Source: Sphingomonadaceae bacterium
Lineage (GTDB): Bacteria; Pseudomonadota; Alphaproteobacteria; Sphingomonadales; Sphingomonadaceae
DNA length: 64,000 nucleotides
Reading direction: 5' to 3'
Assembly (NCBI GenBank): GCA_009926135.1
Contig: RFPL01000006.1
Coordinates: 1-64,000, forward strand
This document shows positions 1 to 8,696 of this stretch, piece by piece. Positions within the stretch are counted from its first letter, which is position 1. Each line of letters starts with the position of its first letter. The translations under genes were made by a program, and so were the position numbers. The notes below the pieces were generated by a model. The model was not told the DNA's origin, searched no databases, and worked only from the letters and a program-made list of their open reading frames with translations.

Positions 1-108
1 AAGAACAAGGTCACCGTTGCCTTGGCTGCTAAAATCGCCCGCATCCTGTGGGTCGTGTTGACAAAGCCGGGAGCCAGTTACGAGCGGAGGGATCCAGCCT
101 TCGGCTGA
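1..108 (+). CDS. IS110-family transposase, C-terminal end (partial)
   Basis: The reading frame is open from the first base and stops at 106-108, giving 35 residues. The motif VALAAKIARILWVVL followed by a short polar tail is the usual C-terminus of IS110-family DEDD transposases (conserved ALAxKxARIxWxxL). The catalytic part lies outside the window. It is followed by about 230 bp of non-coding DNA before the IS3-family remnant, which fits the long 3' non-coding end of the IS1111 branch of this family. The family call is secure from the motif; the subgroup is inference. Confidence 0.7.
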   Translation, partial: KNKVTVALAAKIARILWVVLTKPGASYERRDPAFG

Positions 109-340
109 TCCGGACCGCCACAGACTGCGAGGTTCGTGAGCGTGATGACGAAACAGTTGACCTGCGTATCGTAAGCCCCGTCAAAAAAACGGGCCATCAG
201 CCCGAAGCATTTATCTGGGAACGATACGCGCGGATCTCATCAAGGCCTGGCCGCAACAGCGGTCCACTCGCGAGAGGCCGGATACATTTGTGCAGACTGG
301 CACCGTCAACACCAAACGGCCCTTGCATGGGCAGGGCGGG
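109..340 (+). other. Non-coding right end of the IS110-family element; candidate bridge-RNA locus
   Basis: No convincing coding sequence is seen here. The stretch follows the transposase stop and ends about where the IS3-family orfA remnant begins, so it is probably the right end of the element. It contains small stem-loops, for example CGGGC-catca-GCCCG at about 190-204. IS110-family elements carry a non-coding end from which a guide (bridge) RNA is transcribed; in the IS1111 branch it lies 3' of the transposase. Placing such an RNA here is inference. Confidence 0.4.
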
Positions 341-582
341 TCATACATTTTTTGCGAGAAGATCCTTCAGGCCCGCGTTGTCCAGCATCGTCTCGGCCAG
401 CAGCCGCTTCAGCTTGGCGTTCTCATCCTCGAGCGCCCGCAGCCGCTTCGCCTCCGAGACCTCCAGGCCACCATACTTGGCCTTCCAGTTGTAGATCGTC
501 GCGTCGGACACGCCGTGGCGCCGGCCTCGGCCTCCTTCAGCACGCCAATGATCTGCTCTTCCGTGAACCTCAATCGCTTCAT
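341..582 (-). pseudogene. IS3-family orfA transposase remnant with internal deletion and frameshift
   Basis: From ATG 580-582 the frame reads MKRLRFTEEQIIGVLKEAEA, the classic start of IS3-family (IS407-like) OrfA with its helix-turn-helix. Around 513-520 a run of residues is missing and the frame changes. The following frame continues as GVSDATIYNWKAKYGGLEV and then a leucine-zipper-like ALEDENAKLKRLLAETMLD stretch ending at 341. OrfB, the DDE subunit, is absent, apparently replaced by the IS110-family right end. The gene cannot make a working transposase. Confidence 0.75.
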
Positions 583-641
583 CGTCCGTCCTTCCTTCAG
601 GGCCGGACTCTAATCATGCGTGGAGGAAAATCAGGGGGTCA
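341..641 (-). mobile_element. IS3-family element remnant (left end plus broken orfA)
   Basis: The outer end reads TGACCCCCTGATTTTCC on the minus strand at 641-625, a plausible IS3-type terminus with TG at its tip, about 60 bp before the orfA start. Only orfA and this end remain. The other end and orfB were not found. Confidence 0.5.
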
Positions 642-770
642 CGTCACCGCCCACCACATCACGTCACTTCTGCCAAAAGGCAGATCATACAATATGCCAC
701 GAACTCTAGATTCAGGTGACTGGCGCCAAACTCGAATATTAAATAGACTTTTTTGTAAATCGCCTTACAG

Positions 771-776
771 TATAAT
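771..776 (+). promoter_or_regulatory. Perfect TATAAT box seven bases before the hydrolase ATG
   Basis: TATAAT lies at 771-776 and the hydrolase ATG at 783, with no purine-rich ribosome site between them. If used as a -10 box, transcription would start at or next to the ATG and the mRNA would be leaderless. No good -35 box is seen at 17 bp spacing. Confidence 0.35.
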
Positions 777-782
777 GCCGTC

Positions 783-1658
783 ATGTCGGATCAATCAATC
801 ACATTCGCCGGTCAGTCGGGCCTTACCATTGCGGCGTCGATAAATGGCCCGGAACGCGGCTTTCCGGTCATTCTGGCGCACGGAGGCGGGCAAACGCGCA
901 GAGCGTGGAAAGCCGTGACCGAGCTACTCGCCAGCCACGGATTCCGGACGATTGCGGTCGATCTGCGCGGGCATGGCGAAAGTGCATGGGCGAGTGATGG
1001 GGCCTATCATATTTCCGATTTTGCGGCAGATCTCGTCGCGATCGCTTCGGCGATCGGGAAAAAGCCAGCCATAATCGGCGCGTCCCTTGGCGGAATAGCC
1101 GGGATTATGGCTGAGGGAGAATGCGCACCGGGAAGTTTCAGCTCGCTCACCTTGGTCGACATCACGCCCCAGATGGAACCCGGCGGCGTCGCCCGCGTCG
1201 TCGGTTTCATGACCGCTCATGCGCGTGAGGGTTTCGCCTCGACGGAGGAAGCCGCACGGGTCATTTCCGAGTATATGCCGCACCGGCCGAGCCGAAAGGC
1301 ATCGTCCGGGCTCGCAAACTACCTGCGCCGCAAGGAGGATGGACGCTATTACTGGCATTGGGATCCGGCGTTCATCGACGGAATGATGCGGCGCCGCGGG
1401 GACTCCAGCGATCAAGGGAGCGCTGAACTCAGTGCAGCGGCGGCCAGCCTCAAACTGCCCGTGCATCTGATCCGGGGCGGTTCGAGCGACCTCGTCTCGC
1501 CGGAAGCCGTCAAGCATTTCCAGGGTCTCGTCCCCCACGCGGCATACAGCGACATTGCGAATGCGACGCACATGGTCGTTGGTGATCAGAACGACGCTTT
1601 CGGTCAGTCGATCGTCAACTTTCTGCTTCGCACCCACGGATCGGAGCTGAAATCGTGA
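783..1658 (+). CDS. Alpha/beta-fold hydrolase
   Basis: A 291-residue single-domain alpha/beta hydrolase. The HGGG oxyanion motif is at residues 33-36, the nucleophile elbow GASLGG near 99-104 with Ser101, a likely acid in SSDLVS near 238 and the catalytic histidine in ATHMV near 263, all in the usual order. There is no signal peptide, so it should be cytoplasmic. The substrate cannot be read from the sequence; family members include esterases, haloperoxidase-like enzymes and epoxide hydrolases. The gene stands alone between IS debris and a broken efflux gene, and ATG 783 is the first start in frame after a TATAAT box. It is probably cargo left by transposition. Confidence 0.85.
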   Translation: MSDQSITFAGQSGLTIAASINGPERGFPVILAHGGGQTRRAWKAVTELLASHGFRTIAVDLRGHGESAWASDGAYHISDFAADLVAIASAIGKKPAIIGASLGGIAGIMAEGECAPGSFSSLTLVDITPQMEPGGVARVVGFMTAHAREGFASTEEAARVISEYMPHRPSRKASSGLANYLRRKEDGRYYWHWDPAFIDGMMRRRGDSSDQGSAELSAAAASLKLPVHLIRGGSSDLVSPEAVKHFQGLVPHAAYSDIANATHMVVGDQNDAFGQSIVNFLLRTHGSELKS

Positions 1659-1709
1659 TCCCCCTGCCGCGGAGCCGAGCTTCCGAACGGGATCCGTCAC
1701 TGGCACTCT

Positions 1710-2018
1710 ATGGACACGGCGCAAAGTGGTTATTTGATCGAACCACAAGCAATGGACGCCCCTCAAAATTCCGAGGCCAAAAGCACGCGAAGCTCGCCTC
1801 TTAGATCGAGGAAGGCCCACGCCGGGCTCCTCATGGCGGCGGTCGCAGCCGTCCTACTCGGCTTGTGGTGGCATCTGGATTATCAGTCCCGAAGCAAAAT
1901 TCTGCAAACCACCAATGGCGCCACCATTCAGGCGCATTCGGTAATTGTCGCGCCCAGGGTGGGCGGCTAATTCGCTCGCGTTTTCGTTGCCGAGAACCAA
2001 TCTGGCCTGCACCGGTGA
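1710..2018 (+). pseudogene. HlyD/EmrA-type membrane fusion protein, N-terminal fragment with premature stop
   Basis: The frame from ATG 1710 has a polar N-terminus, one membrane segment near residues 38-57 (GLLMAAVAAVLLGLWWHL), and then SVIVAPRVGG, the start of the biotinyl-lipoyl/barrel region of EmrA-like adaptors. TAA at 1968-1970 stands where the family has an aromatic residue. The same frame continues as FARVFVAENQ, matching the family, before a second stop at 2016-2018. The rest of the usual 350-400 residues is missing and no partner transporter is present. Confidence 0.65.
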
Positions 2019-2164
2019 CTGCTTACCCGCGATTTGTCCCTGAATCCGGACAGTCCTAAAGGTCGAACATCGCCGTCGTTTCAATTATGCAGATATCGCC
2101 TGCTTGATGGCGTGAAACGCGCCGCCCATCAGACGGGTACCCTCAGCACGACTTACCTGATTGC

Positions 2165-5100
2165 TCAGGTCTGGACCGCAATGCTGGTGATGATCGCGTC
2201 CGCCCGATCGAGGGGCACGAACACCCGCGTCTTGTAAGCGATGATCTCGGTGAAGCAACCCTTAGCCTTGAGTTCGGGAATACGGGCAGCTTCGGCACCC
2301 GCAATCTCGATCCTTCGGGAACCGTTCACGCGGGATGTGCGAATGGTGAAATTGAGTGGGTGCGGCGCCTTCCAGGTGCCCCCGCCGAGGATGGCGGCTG
2401 CAATTTTAGCCGGATCGGTCGGCACCTTGCGACTGACCCCGAGCTTCTCGAGGGTCGCGTCGACGTAAAGGTCGTGGACATGGCGGCCGAGCCAGGAAGC
2501 GCCCGATTTGTCGACAATGCGGTTGACCGTGAGGTCTTCCTTCGGAAGCGCACCCCAAATGGGCAGTAGCAAGCCGGTCGCCAGGTACACCGTCTCGGTG
2601 ACCAACTGGCTTTCGTCGGCGGCGTACTCCGCTTCCCAAAGCTTCGCGAATTCTGCCTCCGACGCGGTTTCCCACGCCGATTCTGCAAGGCGTTCGGCGT
2701 GAAGGTATTCGCTGCGCAAGGGGCGGACGAGTTCGTGCCGGTGGATGGTGTTGCCTTCCTCGTCCATGTGCGACGGAGCCCGGATTGCCAGTGCGACCTT
2801 CCCCGACTTCTCGTTGCGCAGGAACAGTGGCTTGTCATCGTAGGACGCCAACTTGAGCACCCGCTCAAGCGACAGGACCTTGCGGCGCTGGGTGAGCGAC
2901 AGTTCGAGGAGGTGGGAGGTCGCGCCGGTCACGGGGTCGGTTCGGATTACCGTATCCGATAGCACCTGGCAGGCCTCAACCGAGATCGTCTCGACGCCAA
3001 TGTCGAATGTCCCAGCTTCCTTGGCGGCCGCAACGCGGGTTTCGACAAGGGTTAGGAACTCGTCGAAGATGGCGTTCTGCACCGCGATCTTCATGGCAAG
3101 AAGGCGATTGAGCCAGCGCTGGATTGGCGGCAGATCCTCGCGCAGCACACCGTCCTGGTCGGTAAGTTCGAGCCCGCTCATCGTCTGGAATTCGGCAAAA
3201 CTGGTGCTCTTAAGCTTGCCGGTGGTGAGAAGCCCGTACCAGTCGTGCACCGCATGCTTGGCATAACTGCTCTCGAGGTTGTCGGCGGCGTCGAACATGC
3301 CCTGCCCCCCGGTCTGGCGCTGCCCGCGCGTGAGCGCCCCCAGCGCATCGAGTCGCCGCGCAATGGTGCTGGTGAACCGGGCTTCGCCCTTGCAGTCGGT
3401 GGTAACGGGGCGGAACAGCGGCGGACAAGCCTGATGGGTGCGGTGCGTGCGGCCCAGCCCTTGGATCGCCCGGTCGGCGCGCCATCCAGGTTCAAGCAGA
3501 AAATGGACGCGGCGCTGCTGGTTTTTGACATCGAGGCTGGCGTGATAGCTGCGTCCCGTACCGCCGGCGTCCGAGAAGATCAGGATGCGCTTGGCGCCGG
3601 TCATGAACGCGGTGGTTTCGGCAAGGTTGGTGCGCGGTGATCGGCTTTCGAGGCGCTGCTGTCCGTGTGCATCGCGGACAAGCCGCTTCGACCGTCCGGT
3701 CACCTCGGCAACAGCACTGGTGCCGTAATGTTCAAGCAGGGCATCGAGCGCGGTCGGGATCGGCGGCATCGCGCAGATATGTTCGATCAAATTGGCCCGT
3801 GCCGCTTCGGCTTGCGGGTTATAGACCGGGTTCCCGGCCTCGTCCCACATCGGCCTTGAGCGGACATCGCCAAGCTCGTCGACATATTCCTCCATCTGCC
3901 TGGTCGGGAACGCGCGGGTGAGGTAATCGGCAATGGCCTCACGGGGTGACAGGTCCAGATCGAGCGCCTCGCGTTCCTCGGGATCGAGCTCATTAAGCCG
4001 CCGGTTGAGGATCGATTCCGCGGTGCTGACAAGCTGGACGACGACGCTTTCGCCCGCTGCCAGATGCTCATCGACCGCCGGATAGATTGAAGGCAATTTG
4101 AGCGAGAGCAGTACCTGGGCAAAGAACCGCTGCTTGGTGCCCTCGAACCGGCTGCGCGCAGCAGCCTTGGCACCGCTGTTGAGCGTGCGGTTCTCCAATG
4201 GGTCGACCACGCCGGTCAGTTCCAGCGCGTCCTCGAGGTGCTGGTGGATGATGGTCCAAGCCTCTGCATACTTGTCATAGATGGCAATCTGCTGGGCCGT
4301 GAGTTCGTGGCGCAGGATGTCGTATTCGATGCCCCCAAAGCTCAGCGCGCGCGAAAGATAGAGCCCCGAGGCCTTAAGATCGCGGGCTACCAGCTCCATC
4401 GCGGCGATACCGCCATCGCGGATTTCGCTGATGAACTGCTCACGGCCCGCAAAAGCCGTGCCCGGCCCCCACAGGCCAAGCCGCACCGCATAGGCGAGGT
4501 TGTTGACATCGGAAGCCCCGGTGGCCGAGGCATAGAGCACACGGGCGCGCGGGAGGGTGTTTTGCAGCAGCACCCCGGCAATGCCCTGCAATGAACCCTC
4601 CTTCTGCCCCAGGGCCCCTTCCCCGCCCGCCACACCGCCCATTTCATGGGCTTCGTCAAACACGATGACGCCCTCGAAGTCGGATCCGGCCCAGCGCACG
4701 ATCTGATCAAGGCGCGTGTCTTCGACACGGGACGAACGCAGCGTGCCATAGGGAACGAACAGGATGCCCTCAGGCGCGGTGATCTCTTCGCCAATCTTCC
4801 AGCGCGACAGTTCAAGAATGTCGGCAGGCAGACCACCGATTGCTGTCCAGTCGCGCTGGGCGTCTTCGAGCAGCGGCGCATTCTTGCTGATCCAGATATG
4901 ACGGCGATTACCGCGCAACCACTGGTCGAGAATGCAGGCTGCCGCCTGTCGCCCCTTCCCCGCCCCGGTGCCGTCACCGAGGAAGAAACCAGTGCGGTAG
5001 GCCTCGCCATCTGGGTCCTCCTTGAGCGCAACTTCGCTGGGCGGATGGGTGAAGCGTCCATGCAGCTCGCGCGACCAGGCCTCGCCTGCATAGATCACGG

Positions 5101-6385
5101 TTTCAAGCTGTGCGGCTGACAGCAGGCGCGCGGTGACGGTGCGCTCGGGCAGATTGGGCACATATTGCGGTCTGGGCGCAGCGATCGACGCCATGGCGGC
5201 GGATTCGACGAGGTGCGTTGGGTGCTCGCCTGCTTCGGGCAGAACCAGTCGCGATGGCCGGTAATCTGCATAGACACCGCGCTGCTCGCCCATTGGGGCC
5301 GGCTCATCGAGAACCATATAGGCAACGGGTTTAACCTCGTTGGTTTGCGGGGACCGGATCACGACAGGGCGCGCAGGCCCGCTTTTCACCGCCCGGAAGA
5401 AGCTCAGCTTGCCGGCGCGGGGGACTGAGGGCGGCGTGGATTCGCGCAGCGAAGCACGCGGCGGGATGACGGGAATTGCCTCGTAGAGTTCGAGCGGGCT
5501 TTGCCGGTTGATGGTCGAGACCGATATGTCGCCCGCAACCTTGTCGATCACGAACACCCGGACCGCGATAGAGGTGCCGTGTTTGGCATAGGCGCCCTTA
5601 TCGAGGCGCAGTGAGAGGACAATCCGCGCGCCTTCTAGGGTATGGCGAAAAGCATGTGCGTATTTGGCAGACGGTGTGAACCAGTCAGGCATGATCGCGA
5701 CGACGCGCCCGCCGGGCAGCAGATGGTCGAGCGCTGATCGCAGGTGCCGTGCCGCCGTGTTGGCGTCTTGCCCACGCGATTGCGAGATTGAGAACGGCGG
5801 GTTCATGATGATAGCGCTCGGACGCGTCATCCCTGATAGCAGCGCGCTGATCTTGGCCCCGTCGTGCCGGGTGACGGGCAGAGCCGGGAACAGACCTTCC
5901 AGGATCCCGACGCGCGTAGGTTCGAGTTCGTTGACCAGGGTGGTGGCGACATGCGGGCGTGCCAATGAGGCGATGATCCCGGTGCCAGCGCTCGGCTCGA
6001 GGAACACGTCCTCAGATGTCAACCGCGCCAGCTGGATGGCGAGCATGGCGAGTGCGGGCGGGGTCGAGAACTGCTGATACTCGATCTGGTCCTCGCTGCG
6101 CACGGTATGGGTAGGAAGCTCGCGCGTGATCGCTTCCAGTGTCCGGATTGCCGATGCGCCGTCGCATCTTGAGGTAAGTTCGTGCGCAGTCAGCGTAATC
6201 GCCGCCTCAAGCGCCTCGAAACTGTCGCGCTGCTGCCAAAAGCCATCTGCATCGCTGCCGCCGGCGGCCTCGGTCATGGCCTGGGTGAGCGCGGCACGGT
6301 CGACCGGAATGGCGAGGAGTATCTTGGCGGCAAGGGTCTGGGCGGCAGCAAGGATCGCGGCGGAACGCGAAATCGTAGAGGTCAT
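2165..6385 (-). CDS. N6-methyltransferase / Strawberry-notch-type helicase fusion protein
   Basis: A 1406-residue cytoplasmic protein. The N-terminal third is a class I SAM-dependent DNA methyltransferase: FSTPP, EPSAGTGI near 130-137 (SAM loop) and MNPPF near 195 (adenine-N6 catalytic motif). A superfamily 2 helicase of the Strawberry-notch type follows: Walker A GDGTGAGKG near 475-483, FDEAH near 585 and a C-terminal helicase domain with QGLGRTHRT near 970. Such methylase/helicase proteins are common on sphingomonad and other alphaproteobacterial plasmids, usually next to a toprim protein as here (55-bp gap, same strand). The role is not established; DNA modification with strand separation for plasmid maintenance or anti-restriction is inference. 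The domain order is clear and all motifs look intact. Confidence 0.88.
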   Translation of the reverse strand: MTSTISRSAAILAAAQTLAAKILLAIPVDRAALTQAMTEAAGGSDADGFWQQRDSFEALEAAITLTAHELTSRCDGASAIRTLEAITRELPTHTVRSEDQIEYQQFSTPPALAMLAIQLARLTSEDVFLEPSAGTGIIASLARPHVATTLVNELEPTRVGILEGLFPALPVTRHDGAKISALLSGMTRPSAIIMNPPFSISQSRGQDANTAARHLRSALDHLLPGGRVVAIMPDWFTPSAKYAHAFRHTLEGARIVLSLRLDKGAYAKHGTSIAVRVFVIDKVAGDISVSTINRQSPLELYEAIPVIPPRASLRESTPPSVPRAGKLSFFRAVKSGPARPVVIRSPQTNEVKPVAYMVLDEPAPMGEQRGVYADYRPSRLVLPEAGEHPTHLVESAAMASIAAPRPQYVPNLPERTVTARLLSAAQLETVIYAGEAWSRELHGRFTHPPSEVALKEDPDGEAYRTGFFLGDGTGAGKGRQAAACILDQWLRGNRRHIWISKNAPLLEDAQRDWTAIGGLPADILELSRWKIGEEITAPEGILFVPYGTLRSSRVEDTRLDQIVRWAGSDFEGVIVFDEAHEMGGVAGGEGALGQKEGSLQGIAGVLLQNTLPRARVLYASATGASDVNNLAYAVRLGLWGPGTAFAGREQFISEIRDGGIAAMELVARDLKASGLYLSRALSFGGIEYDILRHELTAQQIAIYDKYAEAWTIIHQHLEDALELTGVVDPLENRTLNSGAKAAARSRFEGTKQRFFAQVLLSLKLPSIYPAVDEHLAAGESVVVQLVSTAESILNRRLNELDPEEREALDLDLSPREAIADYLTRAFPTRQMEEYVDELGDVRSRPMWDEAGNPVYNPQAEAARANLIEHICAMPPIPTALDALLEHYGTSAVAEVTGRSKRLVRDAHGQQRLESRSPRTNLAETTAFMTGAKRILIFSDAGGTGRSYHASLDVKNQQRRVHFLLEPGWRADRAIQGLGRTHRTHQACPPLFRPVTTDCKGEARFTSTIARRLDALGALTRGQRQTGGQGMFDAADNLESSYAKHAVHDWYGLLTTGKLKSTSFAEFQTMSGLELTDQDGVLREDLPPIQRWLNRLLAMKIAVQNAIFDEFLTLVETRVAAAKEAGTFDIGVETISVEACQVLSDTVIRTDPVTGATSHLLELSLTQRRKVLSLERVLKLASYDDKPLFLRNEKSGKVALAIRAPSHMDEEGNTIHRHELVRPLRSEYLHAERLAESAWETASEAEFAKLWEAEYAADESQLVTETVYLATGLLLPIWGALPKEDLTVNRIVDKSGASWLGRHVHDLYVDATLEKLGVSRKVPTDPAKIAAAILGGGTWKAPHPLNFTIRTSRVNGSRRIEIAGAEAARIPELKAKGCFTEIIAYKTRVFVPLDRADAIITSIAVQT

Positions 6386-6439
6386 GGAATTCTCCCGGGA
6401 ACGGCCAACAACGACCGCATCCCTTCGTCCCCCCTCCCC

Positions 6440-7288
6440 TCACCGCTTCAGGAGCTGCGCCCAGTCGTTCATGCCGCCCGGTGGCCATTCGGTCTCGATG
6501 GTGAGGCCCGGGCGTTTGTATGCCTCCCAGGCACGATCACGGGCACGCCGGCCTTCGGTGTCGTTGTCGGCAAGCAGGATCAGCGTCTCGACATCTGATG
6601 GTATGGTCAGTTGGTGGAACCGTTTGGCCCCCATGGTCGCCCAGGCCTGAATGCCGGTCAGCGACATGTAGGCGGCAGCCGTCTCGAACCCTTCGCACAG
6701 GCCAATGGTTCGAGCGGGAGGCCCATTGGTCCAGGCCGCCCCAATTGCCTGCCCGAGACAGAGCTTTTCAGTCCAGTTGGCCGTGCCGGGATCGAGGAAT
6801 ATCCGCTGGATCGCGGCGATTTCGCCAAGCTTGTGCATGGCGACCAAGAGCGCGGGCTCGAATCTGGCAAAGGCCCCCTGCCCTCGCGGACATTGTGGGT
6901 GGAATCGGACATCGCTGAGCGGCGCCCAGATGCCACGTGTGTCGCGGATGTAACGCTCGGCGAGCGTTCCCTCGATGGCATTGGCCGCGCGCCAGATGGC
7001 GAGATGGGCTTCGCCGGGACCACCCGTTGCTTTCTCAACGATAGCACGACGAAAGTCTGGCAGGTGCTCGATGCGTGCAAGTTCGCGCAGAACGTCTCTG
7101 GCATCGCAGCCCGCATGGCAGGTGACGAGTATGCCTCGGTCCCCCTGGCGGACCGACAGCGACGGGGTTCTGTCGGCATGGGCCGGGCAAGCGCACATGG
7201 CGGTGTCGCCGGACCAGGTACCGCCAAGACGGTGGACCAGGGACCGGAGCTCAGCTGTGGGTCTGTTGCGAACAAGGGACATGGGCAT
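6440..7288 (-). CDS. Toprim domain protein with CHC2-type zinc finger
   Basis: A 282-residue protein from ATG 7288, chosen over an upstream start because GGGGAGGGGG lies just before it. The N-terminus carries a primase-like zinc finger (CACPAHADRTPS then TCHAGCDA). The C-terminal half has a toprim fold: an E-containing strand (GLCEGFETAAAY) and LLADNDTEGRR with the metal-binding DxD. This is the architecture of plasmid- and phage-borne toprim proteins that resemble DnaG without its helicase-binding tail. It is immediately upstream of the methylase/helicase gene on the same strand, so the two probably form an operon and act together on plasmid DNA. Confidence 0.85.
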   Translation of the reverse strand: MPMSLVRNRPTAELRSLVHRLGGTWSGDTAMCACPAHADRTPSLSVRQGDRGILVTCHAGCDARDVLRELARIEHLPDFRRAIVEKATGGPGEAHLAIWRAANAIEGTLAERYIRDTRGIWAPLSDVRFHPQCPRGQGAFARFEPALLVAMHKLGEIAAIQRIFLDPGTANWTEKLCLGQAIGAAWTNGPPARTIGLCEGFETAAAYMSLTGIQAWATMGAKRFHQLTIPSDVETLILLADNDTEGRRARDRAWEAYKRPGLTIETEWPPGGMNDWAQLLKR

Positions 7289-7369
7289 CGAGCTCAGTCC
7301 CCCTCCCCTCCCCGCGTGCCAAGATCGACGCAACGGCGGCTTCTAGTTCAAACTTCCCCGCGCTGGACT

Positions 7370-7409
7370 GAATGAATTTGACTTGCTATATGCACAAAAA
7401 CATTCATTC
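7370..7409. promoter_or_regulatory. Likely parA promoter with flanking inverted repeat
   Basis: GAATGAAT at 7370-7377 and its exact complement ATTCATTC at 7402-7409 bracket a TTGACT box (7378-7383). The repeat lies between the divergent toprim and parA genes, 18 bp before the parA start. ParA proteins of this type usually repress their own promoter, so this dyad is a candidate ParA operator. The -10 box is weak. Confidence 0.45.
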
Positions 7410-7427
7410 GCGCGCATCGGGGCAGTT

Positions 7428-8621
7428 ATGAATTCAGAAGTCTCCCGCATTGCCGAAATGGCTGAGGCTGGCGAAAAGATGATCGAGCGGCTGCGGCGAC
7501 AGGCGTTCCTTCCCGAGAGTCGCAAGGCGCTTTCTGTGCGCTATGGCATCGCCGAAGCTGCAGCACTACTTGGCTGTTCGACCAATCGCATCCGGATGGC
7601 CGAGGACGACGGTCGACTACCGCCTCCCCCGCCCACCGAAAATGGTCGCCGACCGGGCTATTCGATCGAAGCACTTCTCAATATGCGCGATGTTCTGGGT
7701 GCTTCGCCTGCCCGAGCGCCACTCGACCGACCTGCAATCATTGCTGTGCAGAATTTCAAAGGTGGTGTCGGCAAGTCGACTGTCACGACACATCTTGCGC
7801 ACTACTTCGGCGTTCAAGGCTATCGGGTGCTTGTGGTCGACTGCGACAGCCAAGCGACGACTACGACGCTGTTCGGCTTTAATCCGCATTTCAACATAGC
7901 CCGCGAGCAGACGCTTTACCCCTATTTGTCGATCGATCCGACACAGACTGACCTGCTCTATGCCGTCCAGAAGACCCCGTGGCCGAACGTCGACCTGATT
8001 CCGTCAAACCTGGAATTGTTCGACGTGGAATATGAGCTCGCGGCATCCGGGGCAGACGGCGGCTCGGTCCTCGCATCGCGCTTTCGCAAGCTGAAACGCG
8101 GTTTGCAGGATCTCGCGCGCGACTATGACATCGTCATCCTCGATCCTCCCCCTGCCCTCGGCACGATCAGCCTAGCGGTGATGCAGGCGGCCAATGCTTT
8201 GCTGGTACCAATGGCAGCGACGACGCCCGATTTCTGTTCCACGGTTCAGTTCCTCTCGATGATGGATCAGGTGACCTCGCAGCTCGCGCAGGCGGGAATC
8301 GAAGTTGAGTATGATTTTATTCGGCTGATCTGTTCCAAATTCGATTCCAATGATCCCAGTCACGCCATGGTGCGGCAAATCATGGAACAGACGTTCGGTC
8401 CTGCGCTTTTGCCAGTCCCGATCCTTGAAAGCGCAGAAATCAGCCATGCGGCTTTACGCATGATGACCGTGTACGAGCTTGAGCGCCCTATCGGCACACC
8501 GCGCACCCACAAACGCTGCCGGGCCAACCTCGACGAAGCCCTGGGCCAGGTGGAAGCCATGGTGCGGCGCGGCTGGGGTATAGCGGCGCCCGCGAGCGAG
8601 GAGGCAGTGGTCAATGGATAG
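7428..8621 (+). CDS. parA: Plasmid partition ATPase ParA
   Basis: A 397-residue ParA/Soj-type Walker ATPase. It has an N-terminal helix-turn-helix region (GIAEAAALLGCSTNRIRMAE), as in large autoregulating type Ia ParAs, then the deviant Walker A FKGGVGKST near residues 111-119, VVDCDSQAT (A' motif) and ILDPPPALGT (Walker B). It should pull plasmid copies apart together with ParB bound to parS. ATG 7428 is preferred to 7383 because the N-terminus then matches the family length. It is followed after 75 bp by parB and then repA, an order reminiscent of RepABC plasmids although the initiator is a different family. Confidence 0.92.
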   Translation: MNSEVSRIAEMAEAGEKMIERLRRQAFLPESRKALSVRYGIAEAAALLGCSTNRIRMAEDDGRLPPPPPTENGRRPGYSIEALLNMRDVLGASPARAPLDRPAIIAVQNFKGGVGKSTVTTHLAHYFGVQGYRVLVVDCDSQATTTTLFGFNPHFNIAREQTLYPYLSIDPTQTDLLYAVQKTPWPNVDLIPSNLELFDVEYELAASGADGGSVLASRFRKLKRGLQDLARDYDIVILDPPPALGTISLAVMQAANALLVPMAATTPDFCSTVQFLSMMDQVTSQLAQAGIEVEYDFIRLICSKFDSNDPSHAMVRQIMEQTFGPALLPVPILESAEISHAALRMMTVYELERPIGTPRTHKRCRANLDEALGQVEAMVRRGWGIAAPASEEAVVNG

Positions 8622-8696
8622 GATGCCTGCTCGGGAATTGATGTTCATGTTATGTTCGACTATCTTTCGGGAACGCTGGATGGGGGAGTTTGTCTG

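Noticed and set aside
646..690. CTGCC-aaaa-GGCAG as a terminator
   Set aside because: Five-bp stem without a T-run and with no gene reading into it.
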